Under the pieces are notes generated by a model. It had not been told where the DNA came from, made no database searches, and saw nothing but the letters and a program-made list of their open reading frames with translations. A DNA stretch of 64,000 nucleotides from Neisseria sp. DTU_2020_1000833_1_SI_GRL_NUU_006 (GTDB lineage: Bacteria > Pseudomonadota > Gammaproteobacteria > Burkholderiales > Neisseriaceae), in assembly GCA_032388755.1 (NCBI GenBank), contig CP135593.1, positions 124,001-188,000 on the forward strand, read 5' to 3'. A program made the translations under genes and the position numbers. Shown here in pieces: positions 8,304 through 16,773 of this stretch (the first letter of the stretch is position 1; every line of letters starts with the position of its first letter).

Positions 8304-8623
8304 TTATCGGTATGAAGGTTTTTTAACTTTCGGACTTTCAGGCTGTTCATTATTATCTATGGTTTCTTCTTTGCCAATCTCTTTATGATTGCAAATGGTT
8401 TTCCATGACATATTATATTCATCTTTGAAGATTTTACCTCGAGCAATGTAATAATCATCACTTGCTTCTTTAGGTTGCCTTATATTCGTGGCTGGATCAG
8501 CTAAAACCAATTTAATCTCAGATAAAGATTTCAAATCTTCATTAGAATCAATGGTTTTTTATATTTTTGAAGAAAATCGCCTTCTATTGAATTAGATAAA
8601 GAGTTTGGAACTATATCCAACAT
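8304..8623 (-). pseudogene. Frameshifted gene of unknown function
   Basis: Two overlapping minus-strand frames look like parts of one protein. The first (from ATG at 8623, MLDIVPNSLSNSIEG...) ends near 8533. The second (TIDSNEDLKSLSEIKLVL... to SPKVKKPSYR) would join it if one base of the A/T run near 8555-8562 were added or removed. The combined product would be about 105 residues, Lys/Glu-rich and AT-rich like the convergent neighbour. The 5' side runs straight into a DUS hairpin and a CREE, so the gene may also have lost its true start. No family recognised. Confidence 0.5.
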
Positions 8624-8634
8624 AATATGATAAA

Positions 8635-8671
8635 AGGTCGTCTGAAAGGCTAAAGAATTTTCAGACGACCT
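8635..8671. repeat. Inverted DUS pair
   Basis: AGGTCGTCTGAA at 8635-8646 and its complement at 8660-8671, with AAA/TTT extensions, just upstream of the broken minus-strand gene. Confidence 0.8.
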
Positions 8672-8712
8672 TTTTATAATGGGTTGCCACTCTTTGCCTT
8701 TGCTATCTTCCT

Positions 8713-8819
8713 TATAGTGGATTAAATTTAAATCAGGACAAGGCGACGAAGCCGAAGGCAGTACAGATAGTACGGCAAGGCGAGGCAACGCCGTACTGGT
8801 TTAAAGTTAATCCACTATA
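8713..8819. repeat. Correia repeat enclosed element, 107-bp form
   Basis: Starts TATAGTGGATTAAATTTAAA and ends TTAATCCACTATA. The core (caggacaaggcgacgaagccg...agtacggcaaggcgaggcaacg) is that of the internally deleted CREE class. It bounds the AT-rich island at 7.6-8.8 kb on its right side. Confidence 0.92.
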
Positions 8820-8862
8820 ATAAGGTAAGCATCGGGCAGGTGATAGGCTGGGGAAGTGATAA

Positions 8863-8901
8863 AGGTCGTCTGAATCACTACCAAGCGTTTTCAGACGACC
8901 T
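8863..8901 (-). terminator. Inverted DUS pair downstream of engB
   Basis: AGGTCGTCTGAA (8863-8874) and complement (8890-8901) lie about 70 bp after the engB stop on the minus strand and can form a terminator hairpin. Confidence 0.7.
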
Positions 8902-8968
8902 TTCGTGTTAAATACAACAGGAACAGTACGGATTTGCGTCCCGTCAATGCAGACAATACGACGACCGA

Positions 8969-9622
8969 TTACAATGACTCGGAATTTTCCGGATTTCCGA
9001 TATTCAAGTTGTCCATTTCTTCTTGATGCGTAGCAAACCATGCTCCGACGACTTGGTTGACTTCTTCGATGCCTTGCTTTTTAAGGCTGGAAAACAGTTG
9101 TACGCTGATGCGTTGACGGGTCATATAGGGCTTGAGCGATTTTTTGACTGCGCCTAAAGTTTTGATTTGCTCGTTTTTCGACAGCTTGTCGGCTTTCGAC
9201 AACAAAATATGCACAGGGCGGCCGGTGATGTGGAAAAAGTCCAGCATCCGCAAATCCAGCTCTTTCAATGGGTGGCGCGCATCCATAATCAACACCAAGC
9301 CGATGAGCTGGCGCCGTTGTTGAAGGTAGTCGCCCAAGAGTTTGACCCAATGCGTGCGGATGGCTTCGGGAACTTGTGCATAGCCGTAACCCGGCAAATC
9401 GACCATGAAGCTGCCGTTGCTCAATTCGAAGAAATTGATGTGTTGGGTTCGTCCCGGCGTTTTGGAAACATAGGCAAGCCGGACATGGTTGGTCAGGGTA
9501 TTGATCGCGCTGGATTTGCCTGCGTTACTGCGTCCGACAAATGCGATTTCTGCGGGTGTGTCGGGCAGGTCTTTGAGATGGTTGACGGTGGTGAAGAATT
9601 TGGCGTTCTGAAAGAGGTTCAT
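8969..9622 (-). CDS. engB: Ribosome biogenesis GTP-binding protein EngB/YihA/YsxC
   Basis: 217 residues with the EngB GTPase signature: P-loop GRSNAGKSS (~29-37), switch region TPGRTQ (~62), G3 DLPGYGYA (~77), G4 LLSKADKL (~140) and G5 SS in FSSLKKQGI. The protein is needed for 50S subunit assembly. The start MNLFQNAKFF is preferred: it has AAGGAAA upstream and matches the usual N-terminus, whereas the open frame runs 92 codons further into the intergenic region. It is divergent from the cytochrome c4 gene. Confidence 0.93.
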   Translation of the reverse strand: MNLFQNAKFFTTVNHLKDLPDTPAEIAFVGRSNAGKSSAINTLTNHVRLAYVSKTPGRTQHINFFELSNGSFMVDLPGYGYAQVPEAIRTHWVKLLGDYLQQRRQLIGLVLIMDARHPLKELDLRMLDFFHITGRPVHILLSKADKLSKNEQIKTLGAVKKSLKPYMTRQRISVQLFSSLKKQGIEEVNQVVGAWFATHQEEMDNLNIGNPENSESL

Positions 9623-9822
9623 CCGTATTTCCTTGTTCCCTGAGACGGAGTGGCGGAATTTGCCGTGTTCATGTTGCGAAACATGGTAGTAATTTAATGT
9701 AAATCTAGTATAGAATAGCACGTTTATAGAATTATCGGTTTTTATCGGGTAAAATTTATCCGGCGTTTTGAGTATAAAAAAGGCATTGTCGCGGTATGCA
9801 ATGCTGTAATCAGGAGCACTCC

Positions 9823-10449
9823 ATGAAACGATTGACTTTAGCGGCCTTGGTTTTGGCTGCCGGCGCGGCTGTCGCTGCCCCGAAAGCGGATATTGCAAAA
9901 GGCAAAGAAGTGGCTACTACCATTTGTGCGGCATGTCATGCGGCGGACGGCAACAGCGGCATCGCCATGTATCCAAAGCTCGCCGCTCAACACAGTGCCT
10001 ATATCTACCGTCAAACCTTGGACATTAAAGAAGGCAAACGTACAAACGGTTCCGCCGCTGTGATGAAACCTATGGTGATGAACCTGTCCGAGCAAGACAT
10101 CCTGAATGTATCCGCATTCTATGCCAAACAACAGGCCAAATCCGGCGAGGCTAACCCGAAACAAAATGATCCTGTTTTGGGCGGCAAAATTTACCGAGGC
10201 GGTTTGGTGGATAAAAAAGTTCCTGCCTGTATGTCCTGCCACGGTCCCAGCGGCGCGGGTATTCCGGGCGGCGGTACCGAAATCGGCGCATATCCGCGCT
10301 TAGGCGGTCAACATATGTCTTATGTGGTCGATCAAATGAAGGCATATAAATCTGGGCAACGCAAAAACGCGATTATGGAAGATATTGCCAAACGCCTGAC
10401 CGAAGAAGAGTTGAATGCGGTTTCCAACTTCATCCAGGGTCTGCATTGA
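9823..10449 (+). CDS. Dihaem cytochrome c4
   Basis: 208 residues with a Sec signal peptide (cut after AAVAA, ~residue 19) and two class I cytochrome domains: CAACH at residues 35-39 and CMSCH at 136-140. Cytochrome c4 is a periplasmic, membrane-attached electron carrier from the bc1 complex to the cbb3 oxidase in Neisseria. The start MKRLTLAAL has AGGAG 8 bases upstream; an in-frame ATG 27 bases earlier is not followed by a signal peptide directly. It precedes resB-ccsA, the haem-attachment genes it depends on. Confidence 0.93.
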   Translation: MKRLTLAALVLAAGAAVAAPKADIAKGKEVATTICAACHAADGNSGIAMYPKLAAQHSAYIYRQTLDIKEGKRTNGSAAVMKPMVMNLSEQDILNVSAFYAKQQAKSGEANPKQNDPVLGGKIYRGGLVDKKVPACMSCHGPSGAGIPGGGTEIGAYPRLGGQHMSYVVDQMKAYKSGQRKNAIMEDIAKRLTEEELNAVSNFIQGLH

Positions 10450-10489
10450 TTCCTATCGGTCCGTCTGTTTGCGGATGATGTGAATATCA

Positions 10490-10537
10490 AGGTCGTCTGA
10501 AAACACTTGCCCTTGGGCAATTGTTTTCAGACGACCT
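10490..10537 (+). terminator. Inverted DUS pair after cytochrome c4
   Basis: CAAGGTCGTCTGAAAACA pairs perfectly with its complement across a loop; arms lie at 10488-10505 and 10522-10539. It follows the cytochrome c4 stop by 40 bp. Confidence 0.75.
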
Positions 10538-10692
10538 TGTGCGATGGTATGCCGCCGCTTTTGAGGCAATAAGTATTTTCAAATGGCAGCCTTTGGCTTT
10601 TTGCCCCATTATGTCTATTTTTCGTGCCGTTCGATAATCGGGTCTCTTCCGAATCCCGACCATCCCCGTATTCTTTATCAAATCAAACCGCT

Positions 10693-12711
10693 ATGAGCAA
10701 ATCCCCTTCATCCGTCCCCCTTATCCGCAAACCTTGGTTCGCTTTTTTAAGCTCCATGCGTTTTGCCGTTGCCCTGCTCAGTCTTCTGGGCGTCGCTTCG
10801 GTTATCGGGACGGTGTTGCAGCAAAACCAGCCGCAGGTCAATTATGTTGTGAAATTCGGTCCGTTTTGGTCGCAGATTTTCAACTTTTTAGGCTTGTACG
10901 ATGTTTATGCGTCCGCTTGGTTTGTGGTCATCATGATGTTTTTGGTGATATCGACCAGTTTGTGCCTGATTCGCAATGTTCCGCCTTTTCTCTGCGAAAT
11001 CAAATCATTCCGTGAAAACGCTAAAGAAAAATCATTGGCGGCGATGCGCCATTCGACTGTGTTGGAAGGCAAGATGTCGTCTGAAATCGCCCGGCGTTAT
11101 CTCGAAGTACAAGGCTTCAGCTGCAAAACCGTAACGCGCGAAGACGGATCGGTTTTAGTTGCTGCTAAAAAAGGGGCGATGAACAAGTGGGGCTATATTT
11201 TTGCCCATACCGCGCTGATTGTGATTTGCTTGGGCGGCTTGATAGACAGCAACCTCCTGCTGAAAATCGGTATGCTGACCGGACGCGTCGTACCGGACAA
11301 TCATTCCGTCTATGCCAAAGACTTCAAACCGGAAAGCATTTTGGGTACGTCGAACCTGTCGTTCCGCGGCAATGTGAACATTACCGAAGGGCAAAGCGCG
11401 GACGTGGTCTTCCTCAATGCCGACAACGGGATGCTGGTTCAGGATTTGCCGTTTGAAGTGAAGCTGAAGAAATTCCACATCGACTTTTACAATACCGGGA
11501 TGCCGCGTGATTTTGCCAGCGATTTGGAAATTACCGACAAGGAAAGCGGCAAAAAATCCGAACACACCATCCGCGTCAACCATCCGCTAACGCTGCACGG
11601 CATCACCATCTATCAAGCGAGCTTTGCCGACGGCGGCTCCGATTTGAAGTTCAAAGCCTGGAATTTGGGTAATCCCAGCCGCGAGCCGGTAACGCTCAGG
11701 GCGACATCTATGCGCGACTTCCCGCTCGACATCGGCAATACGTCCTACAAACTGGAGTTTGACCAATTCACGTCCATAAACGTGGAAGACATGAGCAAGT
11801 CGTCTGAAAAAGAGCAAACCCTGCAATCAGCGATTAACGACGTGCGCGCCGTCTCTCAAGAAAACAAAAAATACACCAACATCGGCCCATCCGTTGTTTA
11901 CCGAATCCGCGACAAAGCGGGTCAGGCTGTCGAATATAAAAACTATATGCTGCCCGTTAAGCAGGAACAGGATTATTTCTTCATCACCGGTACGCGCACA
12001 GGTCTGGAACAGCAATACCGTTGGCTGCGCATTCCTGCCGATAAAACTTTCAAACCCGACACCTTCATGGCGATGCGCGAACTCTTGAAAGACGAAGCCG
12101 CACGCAAAGCCGTCATCCGCAACGCGACCTTGAACGCGCCCGACAACATCCGCGAGCAATTCACCCTTGCCGCCGAAAACACCTTGGGCATTTTTGCGAA
12201 AGGCGGCTATTTGGCGTTGGACGAATTTATCACCAAAAACATCCCCAAAGAGCAGCAGGAAAAAATGCAGGGATATTTTTACGAAATGCTGTTCGGTGTC
12301 ATGAACGCCGTATTGGAAGAAACCATCCAAAAATACAAGCTGCCCGCATGGCCTCAAGACGAAGCGCGCAACCGCTTCCTGCTGCACAGCATGGACGCCT
12401 ATACCGGCCTGACCGAATACCCCGCCCCCATGCTCCTGCAACTGGACGGCTTTGAAGAAGTCCGCTCCTCCGGCTTGCAAATGACCCGTTCGCCCGGTGC
12501 ATTTTTAGTCTATTTAGGCTCTGTTTTGCTGGTTCTCGGCACGATATTTATGTTCTACATCCGCGAGAAACGCGCGTGGGTCCTGTTTTCAGACGACCAC
12601 ATCCGCTTTGCCATGTCTTCCAGCCGCAACGAGCGCGACCTGCAAAAAGAGTTTCCGCAACATACACAAAGCCTGCAACGACTGGCGAAAGATTTGAACC
12701 ATGACGCATAA
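10693..12711 (+). CDS. resB: ResB-like cytochrome c biogenesis protein (System II)
   Basis: 672 residues. Membrane segments near residues 15-40, 65-95 and 165-190, a large periplasmic domain (~200-600) and a last helix at ~607-630 before a cytoplasmic tail match ResB/Ccs1. With CcsA it exports haem and ligates it to CXXCH apocytochromes in the periplasm. The start MSKSPSSVPLIRKPWFAFLSSMRFAV is chosen because the N-terminal helix follows it; a GTG frame start 69 bases earlier lacks support. The stop overlaps ccsA by 11 bp. Three DUS-like 10-mers occur in frame (near 11074, 11799 and 12585). Confidence 0.92.
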   Translation: MSKSPSSVPLIRKPWFAFLSSMRFAVALLSLLGVASVIGTVLQQNQPQVNYVVKFGPFWSQIFNFLGLYDVYASAWFVVIMMFLVISTSLCLIRNVPPFLCEIKSFRENAKEKSLAAMRHSTVLEGKMSSEIARRYLEVQGFSCKTVTREDGSVLVAAKKGAMNKWGYIFAHTALIVICLGGLIDSNLLLKIGMLTGRVVPDNHSVYAKDFKPESILGTSNLSFRGNVNITEGQSADVVFLNADNGMLVQDLPFEVKLKKFHIDFYNTGMPRDFASDLEITDKESGKKSEHTIRVNHPLTLHGITIYQASFADGGSDLKFKAWNLGNPSREPVTLRATSMRDFPLDIGNTSYKLEFDQFTSINVEDMSKSSEKEQTLQSAINDVRAVSQENKKYTNIGPSVVYRIRDKAGQAVEYKNYMLPVKQEQDYFFITGTRTGLEQQYRWLRIPADKTFKPDTFMAMRELLKDEAARKAVIRNATLNAPDNIREQFTLAAENTLGIFAKGGYLALDEFITKNIPKEQQEKMQGYFYEMLFGVMNAVLEETIQKYKLPAWPQDEARNRFLLHSMDAYTGLTEYPAPMLLQLDGFEEVRSSGLQMTRSPGAFLVYLGSVLLVLGTIFMFYIREKRAWVLFSDDHIRFAMSSSRNERDLQKEFPQHTQSLQRLAKDLNHDA

Positions 12712-13888
12712 CCATAACCCCCTACCCGAACACGAGCTGCTGACGCACAAATCGTTCCTCAAGTCCCTGAATACGGTCGACTGCCTATTCGCCCTCCTGA
12801 CCGCAGCCGGCGCATTCTTCGCCCAAACCCGCATTCAGCACACCATGGACATCTACGAAATGGTGATTTTGTGGGCAAGCGCGGGCATAACCGTCTTTTT
12901 AGGCTGGTTTTTCAAACCCATGCGCTGGTTTGCCCCCTTGTGTGCCGTCCTCGCATACGGCGCCGTCATGCTCTACGATGGCGAAATCACGCATTCCGAC
13001 GGCTTCCTGCTCAAATACTTCCTCAGCAGCCAGTCCGCGATTATGTGGCAATGCGCCTTCGTCTTCTTCGCGCTCTTCGCCTACATCACCGGCGCCGTGT
13101 TGGCACAACGCAAAAACGTCGCCACCAACACCCTGCTCGGCATGGGTTCCGTATTCGCCTGGGTGTCTGCCGTCGCAGGCTTTACCGGACTTTTAGTGCG
13201 CTGGCACGAAAGCTACCTCCTGCGCCCTGACGCAGGACACATCCCCGTTTCCAACCTCTACGAAGTCTTCATCCTCTTCCTCGTCATCACCGCTCTGATG
13301 TACCTCTACTACGAAGCCCGTTTCGCCGTACAAAAACTCGGCGGCTTCGTCTTCAGCTTCATGGCGATCGTCGTCGGCTTCGTCCTTTGGTACAGCTTTT
13401 CCCGCGAAGCACACACCATCCAACCCCTGATTCCCGCCCTGCAATCATGGTGGATGAAAATCCACGTCCCCGCCAACTTCATCGGCTACGGCGCATTCTG
13501 TATCGCCGCCATGCTCGGCATCGCCGAACTTCGGGCATTGAGAAACGAAAACGCCGGCAAAAAATCATCGCTGCCGCCTTCGCAAGTCATCGAAGAAGTC
13601 ATGTACAAAGCCATCGCCGTCGGCTTTCTGTTCTTCACCATCGCCACTATCCTCGGCGCACTGTGGGCAGCCGACGCATGGGGACGCTACTGGAGCTGGG
13701 ACCCGAAAGAAACTTGGGCATTCATTGTCTGGCTCAACTACGCCGTCTGGCTGCACCTGCGCCTCGTCGCCGGCTGGCGCGGCAAAATCCTCGCATGGTG
13801 GGCAGTCATCGGACTGTTCGTTACCGCCTTTGCCTTCATCGGCGTCAACATGTTCCTGAGCGGCCTGCACTCTTACGGCACCTTGTAA
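12701..13888 (+). CDS. ccsA: Cytochrome c haem-attachment protein CcsA/ResC
   Basis: 395-residue polytopic membrane protein of the haem handling family. The tryptophan-rich WWD-type motif WGRYWSWDPKETWAF lies near residue 328 and precedes the last helices; conserved His flank it. It forms the System II haem transporter/lyase with ResB, with which it overlaps by 11 bp, so the pair is an operon. Substrates in this window include cytochrome c4, CcoO and CcoP. Some databases call this protein CcsB. Confidence 0.93.
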   Translation: MTHNHNPLPEHELLTHKSFLKSLNTVDCLFALLTAAGAFFAQTRIQHTMDIYEMVILWASAGITVFLGWFFKPMRWFAPLCAVLAYGAVMLYDGEITHSDGFLLKYFLSSQSAIMWQCAFVFFALFAYITGAVLAQRKNVATNTLLGMGSVFAWVSAVAGFTGLLVRWHESYLLRPDAGHIPVSNLYEVFILFLVITALMYLYYEARFAVQKLGGFVFSFMAIVVGFVLWYSFSREAHTIQPLIPALQSWWMKIHVPANFIGYGAFCIAAMLGIAELRALRNENAGKKSSLPPSQVIEEVMYKAIAVGFLFFTIATILGALWAADAWGRYWSWDPKETWAFIVWLNYAVWLHLRLVAGWRGKILAWWAVIGLFVTAFAFIGVNMFLSGLHSYGTL

Positions 13889-13909
13889 GCTTCAAAGCAC
13901 AATAAAGAA

Positions 13910-13947
13910 AGGTCGTCTGAAAAGCTTATATGGTTTTCAGACGACCT
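13910..13947 (+). terminator. Inverted DUS pair after ccsA
   Basis: AGGTCGTCTGAAAA (from 13910) pairs with TTTTCAGACGACCT (to 13947), followed by T7. It lies 21 bp after the ccsA stop, a classic DUS terminator. Confidence 0.82.
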
Positions 13948-14001
13948 TTTTTTGAAAATACAGGGCATGCTTGTATCCCTTTTGCTTTGATAGCTTCGGT
14001 T

Positions 14002-14108
14002 TATAGTGGATTAACTTTAAACCAGTACGGAGTTGCCTCGCCTTGCCGTACTATCTGTACTGTCTGCGGCTTCGTCGCCTTGTCCTGATTTAAATTTAAT
14101 CCACTATA
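14002..14108. repeat. Correia repeat enclosed element, 107-bp form
   Basis: Begins TATAGTGGATTAACTTTAAA and ends TTTAATCCACTATA. Core contains ccagtacggagttgcctcgcc and tgtctgcggcttcgtcgcc. It lies in the convergent region between ccsA and the patatin gene, which otherwise holds only two DUS hairpins. Confidence 0.92.
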
Positions 14109-14162
14109 AAACAGAGATCGCACCCGTAAGAAAAAAGGGAGTATGCCAGCTCCCTTAAACAG

Positions 14163-14200
14163 AGGTCGTCTAAAAATAGTTTTATATTTTCAGACGACCT
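14163..14200 (-). terminator. Inverted DUS pair (one arm degenerate) after the patatin gene
   Basis: AGGTCGTCTAAA (one base off the canonical DUS) pairs with TTCAGACGACCT at 14189-14200, about 25 bp past the minus-strand patatin stop. Confidence 0.72.
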
Positions 14201-14225
14201 TTTCTTTGCATAAAGCACTAAAGGC

Positions 14226-15140
14226 TTAGTAGCGGTAAGCTGCCAGTTTGCGCCGTATTTCAGGAATAGCGGCTTTCGCGGCACGCTCCCCCTCGGCGAT
14301 CGCACGTTGTTTTTGGCTGAAGCCGCCGACTGCGCCTAAGTCCAAGACTTGGGGATGGATAACGACATTTGCTTGGCTCAATTCATGTTGCAGGGCGGAT
14401 TGCGACATGACGTTGATCGATTGGTCGAGGTAGGAGAAAAAGCCTTGTTCGAGGTTTTTAGACGGCCGGTCGGAAATATCAACGGCGATGATGAAGTTTG
14501 CTCCCTGTTTTTTTGCCGCGCTGACGGGTACGGGCTGGGTCAGTCCGCCGTCAACGTATCGACGGCCGCCGATCAGGACGGGTTGGAACACGTTGGGGAT
14601 GGCGGCGGATGCGCGGACTGCCTGTCCGGCATTGCCGCGGTTGAAGGCGACGGCTTTGGAAGATTCGAAGTCGGTGGCGACGGCGGCGAATTTAATCGGG
14701 AAGTCTTGAATCGGGCGGTTGCCGACTTTGCGGTTGATGTAGTCTTGCAGTTTTTGTCCTTTGATAAAGCCGCTGGTGGATAGGGTCAGATCGACCAAAT
14801 CGGTTGAGCCGAGAATTTCGGCTTCCAATTCCAAACGGTCGGGACTTGCGCCGGAGGCATACAGGCTGCCGACGATGGCGCCTGCCGACGTACCGGTAAC
14901 GATTTTGACGGGGATGCCGTTTTGTTTGAGGACTTTGATGATGCCGATATGGGCAAACCCTTTGGATGCGCCGCCGCCGAGTGCTAAGGCAACGACTGCC
15001 TGCGGTTTGGGGGGAGGGGTGATTTGGGTGTTGTGCCGCGGCGGGTTGACAGGGGAAGTGTTGCTTGGACACGCGCTGAGGATTAGGACGGAAGAGACGG
15101 TCAGCGCGGTACGGAAAACGGAGGAAAAGGAGGATTTCAT
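14226..15140 (-). CDS. Patatin-like phospholipase family lipoprotein (RssA-like)
   Basis: 304 residues. A lipoprotein signal peptide ends in LSAC (Cys24). The patatin catalytic dyad is complete: oxyanion loop GGGASKG (55-61), nucleophile GTSAG (Ser85) and DGG (Asp197). Such proteins hydrolyse acyl esters in phospholipids or lysophospholipids; the lipid anchor suggests a periplasm-facing membrane location. Length and order match the RssA/YlbK group, not the longer type V secreted PlpD proteins, because no beta-barrel domain follows. The physiological substrate is unknown. Confidence 0.88.
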   Translation of the reverse strand: MKSSFSSVFRTALTVSSVLILSACPSNTSPVNPPRHNTQITPPPKPQAVVALALGGGASKGFAHIGIIKVLKQNGIPVKIVTGTSAGAIVGSLYASGASPDRLELEAEILGSTDLVDLTLSTSGFIKGQKLQDYINRKVGNRPIQDFPIKFAAVATDFESSKAVAFNRGNAGQAVRASAAIPNVFQPVLIGGRRYVDGGLTQPVPVSAAKKQGANFIIAVDISDRPSKNLEQGFFSYLDQSINVMSQSALQHELSQANVVIHPQVLDLGAVGGFSQKQRAIAEGERAAKAAIPEIRRKLAAYRY

Positions 15141-15255
15141 TTTCAGACAACCTCTGTGTAAGAAGGATGTTTTGCCAGGGTGATAATGGAACACGGTAAA
15201 TTTTATCTTAGCAATCACGTTAAGATGTTATCGTTTGGCATTATCGCACAGCAAG

Positions 15256-15267
15256 AGGTCGTCTGAA
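15256..15267 (+). repeat. Single DUS
   Basis: Exact AGGTCGTCTGAA just beyond the stop of the M16 peptidase (minus strand), without a complementary arm. Confidence 0.8.
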
Positions 15268-15276
15268 AACGGTTTG

Positions 15277-16638
15277 TCATTGTTTTTCAGGCTTTTTTAC
15301 TGCCGTATAGTCTGCCGGTGCGGGAGGGGCGGATTCCGGCATGATGATGACGGTACTTGAACGGTCGTCCGTCAGCATTTGTGCGGCTTTTTGAACTTCT
15401 TCGGCGGTTACGGCCTGTATGCGGCGGCGGATTGCGGCTTCATCGGAATATTTGAACCCGCGCGCTTCCAAACGACCCATCAGCGAAGCTTGTGAAACCA
15501 TGGAGTCGCGCGCGTAGATTTCGCCCGCCAATGCCTGTGCTTTGATGCGGTCGAGTTCTTCTTTGCTGATGCCGTTGTCGGCGATGTCTTTGATTTCGGA
15601 CTTCATCTGCGTAAGCAGGGTCTCGGCGGATACGTTTTCAGCAGGCATTCCAAATACGCCGAAAAGCGGCATTTCGCGGCTGAGCAGGTCGTAATGGGCA
15701 TTTGCGCTTAATGCGGTCTGTTTACCGCGTACGAGGTTTTTGTCCAAACGGCTGGAGGTGTTGCCCGCCAAAACGTCGGTCAGGACATCCAAGGCGTAAG
15801 GCAGCTTGTCGTTAAGGCGTGAGAGGGCGGGAACGCGCCAGCTGGTGGCAACCAACGGTTGACGGGTTACGGGAGAGGAAGCTTGGGCAAAGGAAGGGGC
15901 GCGTTTGACCGGTTCGGCTTTCAGGTTGTTCCGTTCAGGCAAAGATTTACGCGGTATTTTGCCGAACAATCCTGCCGCCGTGCGCAGGGTCTGTTTGGCA
16001 TCGACATCGCCGACGATGACCAAAACGGCATTATTGGGTGCGTAAAATTGTTTGTACCAAGCACGCAAATCGTCGGCACGCAAGGTGTGCAGGTCTTCCA
16101 TATAGCCGATAACGGAGGCTTTCATGGAGGGCAGGGTGAAGCTGTTCAGGTAGATTTGCTCCCACATCTTCCCGCCGGCATCGTCTTCTGTACGCTGGCG
16201 GCGTTCTTCTCGGATAACGTTCATTTCGTTAGCGAACTCTTTATCGCTGAAATTGAGGTTGTGCATCCGGTCGGCTTCAAGTTTGAGGACTTCGGGCAAG
16301 TTGGCAGAGGCGATATTGGCGTAATATACCGTTTCGCTGCGGTTGGTATAGGCATTGTCATCGCCGCCCAAACGAGCGATGCGGCTGCTGTATTCGCCTG
16401 ATGGTACGGAAGGCGTACCTTTGAACATCATGTGTTCTAAGGCGTGGCTTAATCCACTTTTGCCCGGTTTCTCATCCACGCTGCCGACTTTGTACCAAAT
16501 CTGGGAAACGGCGACAGGTGCGCGGCGGTCTTCTTTGACGATGATTTTCAGACCGTTGGGCAGGGTTTGGGACAAGGTTTGTGCGAAGGTGGCGCAAGAG
16601 AGGAGGCAGGCAGATAGAAAAACGTAACGGCTCAGCAT
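15277..16638 (-). CDS. M16 family zinc metallopeptidase
   Basis: 453 residues. A short export signal precedes residue ~20 (LLSCATFAQ); an LSAC at residues 8-11 could alternatively be read as a lipobox, but its hydrophobic stretch is short. The inverted zinc motif HxxEH is present (HALEH, 65-69), with a distal Glu-rich helix (NEMNVIREERRQRTEDD) supplying the third ligand, then an inactive C-terminal M16 domain. Predicted to be a periplasmic pitrilysin-like peptidase acting on small peptides. AGGAG precedes the chosen start MLSRYVFL. The substrate is unknown. Confidence 0.87.
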   Translation of the reverse strand: MLSRYVFLSACLLSCATFAQTLSQTLPNGLKIIVKEDRRAPVAVSQIWYKVGSVDEKPGKSGLSHALEHMMFKGTPSVPSGEYSSRIARLGGDDNAYTNRSETVYYANIASANLPEVLKLEADRMHNLNFSDKEFANEMNVIREERRQRTEDDAGGKMWEQIYLNSFTLPSMKASVIGYMEDLHTLRADDLRAWYKQFYAPNNAVLVIVGDVDAKQTLRTAAGLFGKIPRKSLPERNNLKAEPVKRAPSFAQASSPVTRQPLVATSWRVPALSRLNDKLPYALDVLTDVLAGNTSSRLDKNLVRGKQTALSANAHYDLLSREMPLFGVFGMPAENVSAETLLTQMKSEIKDIADNGISKEELDRIKAQALAGEIYARDSMVSQASLMGRLEARGFKYSDEAAIRRRIQAVTAEEVQKAAQMLTDDRSSTVIIMPESAPPAPADYTAVKKPEKQ

Positions 16639-16702
16639 AACGGCTCCTAATAAATGGCAATGGACAGACTGTAACAAGAAATTTGCCCTCAGGCTATAAA
16701 AA

Positions 16703-16743
16703 AGGTCGTCTGAAAACCTTGAATTAAGGTTTTCAGACGACTT
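16703..16743 (-). terminator. Inverted DUS pair after gdhA
   Basis: AGGTCGTCTGAAAACCTT pairs with AAGGTTTTCAGACGACTT (one mismatch at the end) around a short loop. It lies 30 bp downstream of the gdhA stop and upstream of the M16 gene. Confidence 0.75.
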
Positions 16744-16773
16744 TTACACAGCCTAAAGTCAGGTCAATGAGAC

